Part shown: positions 58,043 to 64,000 of the stretch, one piece after another | Numbering within the stretch: position 1 is the stretch's first letter | How the letters are laid out: each line of letters opens with the position of its first letter | Assembly: GCA_032718565.1 (NCBI GenBank) | Contig: JAVGVS010000185.1 | Span: forward strand, 558,001 to 622,000 | DNA length: 64,000 bases | Direction of reading: 5' to 3' | Origin: Distichodus sexfasciatus | Taxonomy: Eukaryota > Chordata > Actinopteri > Characiformes > Distichodontidae | Translations under genes and position numbers: made by a program | Notes under the pieces: model-generated | Told to the model about the DNA's origin: nothing | The model's database searches: none | What the model saw: the letters and a program-made list of their open reading frames with translations, nothing else

Positions 58043-58560
58043 TGTCCTCCCAAACTGGCTCCCAAAAACAGACAGCTGGAAGGCTTGAAAGTTGGAAAGG
58101 TTCTTAGTGTTCTAGCAGATTCCTGATACAATTCAGAAACTCTCTCTCTCTCTATCTCATTCTCTCTTCTTTCTCCACGCTTGTCTCAGAACGCATCCCA
58201 ACCCAAACGTGGAGCTCTCGCTGCTGTAGAGATCGGTTCTTTTAGATCTACACCGTCTCCACATCTGCAGCAACAAGTTGTCCAACTTCGCAAGTTTCGG
58301 TGCAGATCTTTTTTGGAAAGGCACGGATCCAACAATGTGAAATTAGTCCAGATTCGTCAGGCCGAGGCTGTGGCTGTGGCTGTGAACGAGGGATCAGCTC
58401 GTCCAGACTCACAGAGGAGTAAAAATATCCACGGTGTTTATCACACAGCACTGAAAGGCCATATGACACACCCCCTGTGGTGGCTGTGGTCCACTCCGAG
58501 TTCCCTCCCTCTCTTCTCTCCTCTCTATCTTTCTTTCTGTCGCAATGTGTGGTCGTGGAC
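58043..58560 (-). promoter_or_regulatory. 5' UTR and candidate promoter region of ccdc141
   Basis: This is the non-coding region directly upstream of the exon 1 ATG. It contains a pyrimidine-rich (CT)n run on the plus strand near 58140-58175, CATATG near 58460, and an A/T-rich GTAAAAATATCC near 58420 that loosely resembles a MEF2 or TATA-like site. The open frames here have no recognisable homology. The assignment rests mainly on position; no transcription start can be placed. Confidence 0.3.
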
Positions 58561-58561
58561 A

Positions 58562-58695
58562 CTCTGGGCTGGTTTCTTGTTCGTGGATTAAATTGAGTCT
58601 TGAACTAAGTTGTAGTACCAATGGAGATTTAGCATTTAAACTCAAAGCTAGTCTAGGACTAGGCTTAATCCTTGACTGGGAAATTGGCACTTTAT
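58562..58695. repeat. Dispersed repeat P, uninterrupted copy
   Basis: CTGGTTTCTTGTTCGTGGAT ... GCTAGTCTAGGACTAGGCTT AATCCTTGACTGGG. It matches 46938-47008 joined to 47194-47225 and so serves as an empty site for the MITE at 47017. Confidence 0.7.
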
Positions 58696-58699
58696 GCCT

Positions 58700-59580
58700 C
58701 ATTCATCAACCCTTTTCAAGAAGAAATTAGCTCTTAACCCCCACAGACGTAGTTTTTACAAAGATCATGGCATCCGACATTGCTTTCATACCTGCAATTT
58801 GTTCTTAGAATTTACGAATGCTGAAGAACACACACATATTATTGACAGACATTAGCATTTTGGGGGTTTCCTTAAATTCTACAGTTGTATAATATCATCG
58901 TATTTTAGTGCAAACTATTATATTAAACTGCTGCTCTTTTTATTCATGTGCCCGAGACGGAAATGTAACAGATGGTGCAAGTAGAAAACCAACCTTGCAT
59001 TTTTTGTATAAAGCATTTTAAAATATAGTGTTTCCAGAATAAATGTTCTTTATTCGTCATATACTTTTATAAAAGTACAACGTGGTGAAATGTGCTGCTC
59101 TTTATTTCGTTCAAAAATCACGTTAAAGAATTGGTTGCAATCGGGGTGTGAAGAGGATTTCAAGCAATACAGTAAAAATGCTCCAGAAGAAGATCTAGAT
59201 CCCTACCTTTAACAGCAAATTTAAGAATAAAAGTAAGATGTTGCGGAACTGGAGGCCTTGTTTTGTTCTTCGTACATCCGCAGTGCACCAGGATGAAGTC
59301 TAGACTGGACTGTTTACAGGACATCAATAGTACAATACAGAGCTCATTTGTGGGTTTTTAATAGCTTTAAACACACACGCCAACAAACACACACACTTTT
59401 CTCTTTGATAATGAAGTCAGTCTGATCGTCTGCATTAGTGCATTGTCAACAACACAATTGTACTTTATAATATATAAACAGTTCTGCACGAACGTCTTGA
59501 GCCCCCTCTCAAGTAGGGGATTATGCATAATCGACAGAAGCGGTTGTAAAATCCCTAAATTATATCATAATGACATCGCT
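58700..59580. other. 5' flanking DNA, no feature identified
   Basis: AT-rich. AATAAATGTTCTTTATTCGT CATATAC at 59038 resembles a LINE tail. I see no exon. Confidence 0.35.
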
Positions 59581-59584
59581 TGGT

Positions 59585-59800
59585 GACTTTCTGGCTACAG
59601 CATAAAAATTCTAGTTAAAGGGAACATCACGGCAGCAACTAGGGCTGCACGATCTGCATGCATTGTGAAGTAACGTAGATAAATTGATGGGATGCGTTGT
59701 CATGCATCGAGATATCGTATCGATCAAATCGAATCATTGACCTAATAACCGTAATACAATCAAATGGTGAGACCAGTGAAGGTTCACACCTTTACTCTTA
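59585..59800. mobile_element. hAT fragment
   Basis: Shares CTGGCTACAGCATAAAAATT, GGGCTGCACGATCTGCATGC and GTGAGACCAGTGAAGGTTCA with 27383-27592. It ends CACACCTTTAC. Confidence 0.6.
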
Positions 59801-59859
59801 AATCTTCAGATTTTGCTTCCCTAGAGCCACTTTCTTGTGTGTTTGGTGTAGTCGTGATA

Positions 59860-60240
59860 GGGCTGCGCGATGTGACCTCAAATCAACATCACGATTATTC
59901 ATTCATTCGTTATCTGAACCGCTTAATCACTATCAGGGTCGCGGGACCGGAGCCTATCCTAGGACTATGGGTGCGAAGTGGGACCAACCCTGGACGTGCG
60001 CCAACACACCGCAGGGTGCACACACCCACGTCTTAAGGAGGCCAATTTAGAGTAACCAATCAACCTAGAGTGTATGCGTTTGGACTGTGGGAGGAAACCC
60101 ACACGAACACAGGAAGACATACAAACTCCACACACACCCAACCTGGGGATGGAACCCAGGACCTTCTTGCTGTGAGGCGACAGCTACCGGGCCGCCCCAA
60201 ATCACGATTAACTGAACGTTTTACCTTGCTTATTTTGTTT
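59860..60240. mobile_element. hAT fragment split by a family-C SINE
   Basis: TAGGGCTGCGCGATGTGACC ... ATCACGATTA ends at 59897 and resumes ATCACGATTAACTGAACG at 60200. Confidence 0.65.
59898..60198 (-). mobile_element. SINE family C copy with about 10-bp duplication
   Basis: Reverse copy from TTCATTCATTCGTTATCTG to CCGGGCCGCCCC. ATCACGATTA occurs on both sides (59888-59897 and 60201-60210), consistent with a LINE-style target duplication. Confidence 0.85.
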
Positions 60241-60839
60241 TTATGTTTTTGGTCAAATAGTTCACCAACAAGGCTGGCACTAAAACTAAACTATTAAAGC
60301 TGGAATTTTTTAAAATGAAAAAACAAAGGGGACAGAACATGAAAATAATTGAAATAATTTTTATACAAATGTATTTTCCCAATATATATATTTTTAACTT
60401 CAGATTTAGGTTTTCTTTACCTTCAATTTGCATTTGCACAGTCTTAGGAACAATCAGGGTACATCTTGACCTAGAAATATACATAAAAGCATAATATGTG
60501 TGATGAATAAATAATCTATATTCCGGAAACACTATATTCTAGAATGCTTTATTCAAAAATGCAGGGTTGGTTTTCCACTTGCACCAATTGTTTTATTTCA
60601 CAATAAAAAGAGCAGCATTTACTACTCTCTTTTATTTCTCTTTAGTGAGAATAATGCATAGCATATTGGATGTTTTAAAAAGTCGTGGTTGCCCTCTCCC
60701 ATAAAATGCAGCTCTGATTCCCTGACGACAGTACAATGGGAGGAAACCGCTCACAGTTAGATGCTGATATTGAGTAATGTAGTGAAAATGTACTAAATCC
60801 TGGCATCCTGCAACCTGCTGATATCAACCAAACACACAC

Positions 60840-61372
60840 ACACAAAGTTGTACAACTATCTTTGTGAGGACATTTCATAGGCTCCTATAATGACGATGTA
60901 CAGTACTGTGCAAAAGTTTTAGGCAGGTGTGAAAAAATGCTGTAAACAAAGAATGCTTTCAGAAATATAATGATTGTTTATTTTTTATCAATTTACAAAA
61001 TGCAAAGTGAGCGAACAAAAGAAAAATTCATTCACTGCATTTTGTTGATTGATGAAAATAAATGATTAACACTTCCATTTTTGAAAGCATTCTTTGTTTA
61101 CAGCATTTTTTCACACCTGCCTAAAACCTTTCTACAGCGAATCCTAACCCTGACCTTAGCTTCAGTAACCAAATGCACATCTTTTACCTCTTCTAGTTTC
61201 TGGAATAAAACATGTATATTTTCTCCTCATAGGGACCTCCTCTCAAATGTCCCCACAAACCTCCCCCAAAAACAAATAAAAGTGATGTTAGGGGACAAAA
61301 CGGCCCAAAAAGGTCCACATAACACATCAAAACATGGTACACCCACCCACCCACACACACACACACACACTG
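60840..61372. repeat. Dispersed repeat Q split by a MITE, (CA)n end
   Basis: AGTTGTACAACTATCTTTGTG AGGACATTTC at 60845 continues after the MITE at 61137 (AATCCTAACCCTGACC) through AGGGGACAAAACGGCCC to (CCCA)n/(CA)n at 61339-61370. Confidence 0.6.
60901..61132. mobile_element. MITE with AAAGTTTTAGGCAGGTG ends
   Basis: CAAAAGTTTTAGGCAGGTGT GAAAAAATGCTG ... CAGCATTTTTTCACACCTGC CTAAAACC form an inverted repeat of about 45 bp around about 130 bp. A TA at each border suggests a Tc1/mariner class. Confidence 0.78.
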
Positions 61373-61676
61373 ACGCTCTCATTAGGACAGAGGACACATC
61401 ACAGCTTTGATCTAAAAGAGGGCGAGCAGAGAAAAACGAGTCAGCAGGAAAAATCAACACCTGCTGAATAAACAGATTTGTCCCTGGGTGATATTTGCTT
61501 TGAAAGTAAGGCCAGAGTTCAGCTCACCATCAGAATGCCTCAAATCTCAAAGGAATGTTTCCATATCTGTGAACTGTGGATAAAAACTGGTGAGATGAAG
61601 TGAGAATTTAAAAACCGAAAACTATAACAAATATGACGTATAAGTTTTATTCTTAAGGCCGAAATATACTTGCTGT

Positions 61677-61704
61677 TAACTACGTACGTACGTATGTACG
61701 TACA
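61677..61704 (+). repeat. (TACG)n short repeat
   Basis: ACTACGTACGTACGTATGTACGTAC-type sequence, seven units with one change; palindromic by nature. Confidence 0.8.
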
Positions 61705-62395
61705 TTCACGATCCGCATCCTGTGTTCTTTGCCTCGGTTTTTGTGCACATACTCAAAAATTAACAGAGCGTATACGGAGATGCAATATCTGCGTAATATA
61801 TAGGGGGCAGTGTTGCGAGAAACTGAAGGGTGACAGCCAGTCGCTGAGTGCTGCCTGCTGGGTCACTGTGAGTCTGACTGTGTTCAATATGAGGGCGAAT
61901 TCGACGGAGCAATTCATCAAACACTTTAGGAGATATTCTGAAATATTCCCGTTTTGTTTCTCGTCAACGTCTCTCATCAGCAAAACCAGAGAAAAGAATT
62001 CCCCATTTTGTTGACGAGATCTATTAAGTGGTGGAACGTACCATCTCTGCGTATTTTCGTTTTCTTCTCTGGTGCCGTCAGTATGATGAAGATTAATGCT
62101 TCTTCGACTTAAGACGTTTGTTTGGAATAACAGATGACGATTTTAAGATACAGGTATTCATTCATTTATTAGGTTTGCGGCCTCGACACTGACCCCTGGT
62201 GGTAAGGAGTACAAACATATCAGCACAAACGTTAACAACGCAACTGTAGATCACAGCACTGTATATGTCAGTCTTAACTCTAGTTTTTAGTTTAGTGTAA
62301 GATTCTTAACGTAAACCTCTAATTTCTAAATTCTATTTTTTTGGATCGTTTTTTACGTTTTACTTGTATGTGATGAAATACACCGCCTGCAACTT
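61705..62395. other. 5' flanking DNA, no feature identified
   Basis: Short open frames on both strands at 61670-62014 have no recognised motif. Confidence 0.35.
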
Positions 62396-62528
62396 CTTTC
62401 AGTCACTCAAGAAGTGACTGAAGCTTTCAGCCACGAGAAGATGTCATCAGGTGGCGTCCAACTTTCCTTGGGCGTTTCGACCCTGAACCAAAATGCCCTC
62501 CAGTTGGCGGGTCAGCAGTGGTGGCCAG

Positions 62529-63170
62529 TCACTGCCCATCTTCTCCTGGCTTCCAGCTTAACTCCTCCCTCCTACTCCATAGCCAGCAAGAGGCTCTCTC
62601 TGCTGCTTCACCCAACCTGCGAGCGGCCATCTTCCTGTCCCTCCCTTCCATCCCCAGCGCTGTAAGGGCCCTCCAGACCGACTGTGCAGGAAATCCCCTA
62701 CAGCCTACCTCGACTGGGAATAGCCAGGCATGCCACCCTTTGTCTTTGCATTGCTGGACCAGGTCCTGATATTTGATCCTTTTTCGTTCTGAGGCCGCAA
62801 TGTACCCATCTTCCCACGGGACCGTTAATTCGATCAGTATGCTCTTCTTAGCCTCCTCGAACCATACAACCGTATCAGGCCTCAGGGAGGTGTGGACAAA
62901 CTGAGAAAAATGAAGTTTTCTCCCCAGGTCCACCTTCATCTCCCATGATGGCACTGTATGCAGGAGGCCCTTCATGGTTCTCTTGGAGGATGCTGGTCTC
63001 TTCCCCGCCCTGATGAATTGGATGGATGGTGCAGGTCTCATGTGAGCTTGACGCTTTTTCCATCTCTCCTGCTCCAAGATGTCGGCCAGTGTCCTGAGGA
63101 CCTTATCATGGCGCCAACGATATCTTCCTTGGCTGAGAGCTGTCCTACACCCAGCCAGTATGTGCGCCAT
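62529..63170 (-). pseudogene. RLE endonuclease end of the retrotransposon, open for 213 codons
   Basis: An uninterrupted reading from MAHILAGCR to RREELSWKPGEDGQ. It has the endonuclease core around VVWFEEAKKSILIELTVPWE and a conserved KGWHAWLFPVEVGCRGFP. The frame upstream (63180-63240) is shifted, and the CCHC-like CxLCG region is only recognisable in another frame. Confidence 0.75.
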
Positions 63171-63487
63171 TGTGCCTCTTTCTCCGCATAGCCTGCACAG
63201 AGGGTCCTCCCTCAGTCCCCAGTGTCATACACTGAACGGAGTGAAGTTCAGGTGAAGTGATCTTATGTTTGAGCAGGTCCCACTTCGTCCAGGCCCCCGT
63301 GATCCAAGCTCCACAGCTCGACGGTGGAGTCCAGGAACATCATCACAGCCCTGCACTTTGCCACCTTGAACTCTTCAACAACCGATGATAGGGGTAGTTG
63401 TAACTGACCGGACCTAATATAGAGCCCTACTGACGTGAAGCTTGGTGGGATGCCGAGCCATTTACGAAGGTGCTTGTTGATTCGTTG

Positions 63488-63850
63488 CTATATTCCTTCC
63501 ACCGTTGTCATAGATACTTCGTAAATTGTCAGAAGCCACAAGAGTCGCGGTAGCAGACCACGCTGGAATAGCCAGGCCCTGAACTTTCCTGGCAAGCCTG
63601 AACTTTCGATCTTTCTCAGCCATCCCTTTGTCTGTTTCTCTGTCATAGACGCGCTGTCGCTGTCACTGAGGGATGGATTGTACCACTTACCAAAGCATTT
63701 TATTGGGCTCTCCTCAACTGATGGTATGGGCTCCCCCTGGACTTGCAGTTGGAACTTGCTGGTCACTTTACCATTCCTGATCACCATGCTCCTAGACTTC
63801 TTTGGCTTGAATCTCATTCGAGCCCACGTTGCCACATCGTCTTTAACTAT
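63488..63850 (-). pseudogene. Reverse transcriptase C-terminal fragment
   Basis: It reads DVATWARMRFKPKKSRSMVI through LLWLLTIYEVSMTTVEGI and stops. The next block (RRINQ-like, LGIPPSFTSVGLYIR) follows in another frame near 63400-63480. About 300 residues of the intact family are deleted or scrambled between here and 63170. Confidence 0.72.
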
Positions 63851-64000
63851 GTATGTGACAAATAAAGAATCACAGGGATTTAAGTTCTCAGGCGCTACGA
63901 CGGAATTCCGTCCACTGGACTCCAAAGCTGTGACGTATTTCCGTCGAACTCAAAGACATATTTGATATAAATGCAAATCCGATGAGAATAAAGTGTAGAA

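Larger units (their letters stand above)
62400..63850 (-). mobile_element. 5'-truncated non-LTR retrotransposon, RLE-type (R2/R4/NeSL-like)
   Basis: On the minus strand, from 63850 down: the reverse transcriptase thumb region (TWARMRFKPKKSRSMVIRNG, IKCFGKWYNPSLSD, GLLPRLLWLLTIYEV), then a damaged middle, then a Cys/His and endonuclease end (HILAGCRTALSQGRYRWRHD, RPDTVVWFEEAKKSILIELT). The 3' UTR runs to about 62400. The RPD...IELTVPW arrangement fits a restriction-like endonuclease. The N-terminus and most of the RT are absent. Confidence 0.82.

Noticed and set aside
56180..56656. 158-codon plus-strand frame
   Set aside because: Mostly Ile/Tyr from (TA)n with no recognisable protein at either end.
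58181..58702. Open frames upstream of exon 1 (136 plus; 104 and 97 minus)
   Set aside because: No homology, no splice context and low-complexity Arg/Glu or Pro stretches; the region fits 5' UTR or promoter.
62414..62769. Plus-strand frames over the 3' end of the retrotransposon
   Set aside because: They are antisense to the endonuclease frame on the minus strand.

Overview
This window is vertebrate genomic DNA, most probably from a ray-finned fish. It is AT-rich, contains one large multi-exon gene with short conserved exons, and is filled with tRNA-headed SINEs, hAT, Harbinger and mariner-type DNA transposon remnants, LINE tails and long microsatellites of the kind common in teleosts. I see no bacterial or viral gene organisation. 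The species cannot be fixed from the sequence alone.

The only cellular gene I can support is ccdc141 (coiled-coil domain containing 141, also called CAMDI), on the minus strand. I reconstruct 23 coding exons from the start codon at 58042 to a phase-2 donor at 7734. They give about 1,513 codons and join in frame at every junction. The predicted protein matches the order of human CCDC141 as I remember it: an N-terminal MPSEG start, a long run of spectrin-like coiled-coil segments, a low-complexity linker with an EYECxSPDDISLPPL motif, and an immunoglobulin domain. That domain is split by an intron after its core Trp, and its second half is not found between 1 and 7733. The gene's 3' end therefore lies outside the window or is missing. 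One exon of the mammalian gene, between exons 5 and 6, is also not visible.

Layout. 1-7,733 is 3' intronic or flanking DNA: an (AT)-rich microsatellite, a TIR element, a G-rich minisatellite, a large foldback PIF/Harbinger relic at 3.4-6.1 kb, and a short tandem array. 7.7-58.0 kb is ccdc141, whose introns hold three tRNA-headed SINE families (called A, B and C here), hAT and mariner MITEs, a solo LTR, an L2-like LINE tail, two minisatellites and very long purine or pyrimidine tracts. 58.0-64.0 kb is the 5' flank, with a candidate promoter region, more nested repeats and, at 62.4-63.9 kb, a broken non-LTR retrotransposon of the restriction-like-endonuclease type.

The most informative structures outside the gene are the nested insertions. 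These include a solo LTR inside a hAT copy with a 5-bp duplication, a hAT inside a SINE with an 8-bp duplication, and a 169-bp hAT MITE with a perfect 8-bp duplication and a related unoccupied copy at 58.6 kb. The 2.7-kb Harbinger foldback carries opposed transposase remnants. Two minisatellites at 31.1 and 53.4 kb appear to be independent expansions of the same dispersed sequence.
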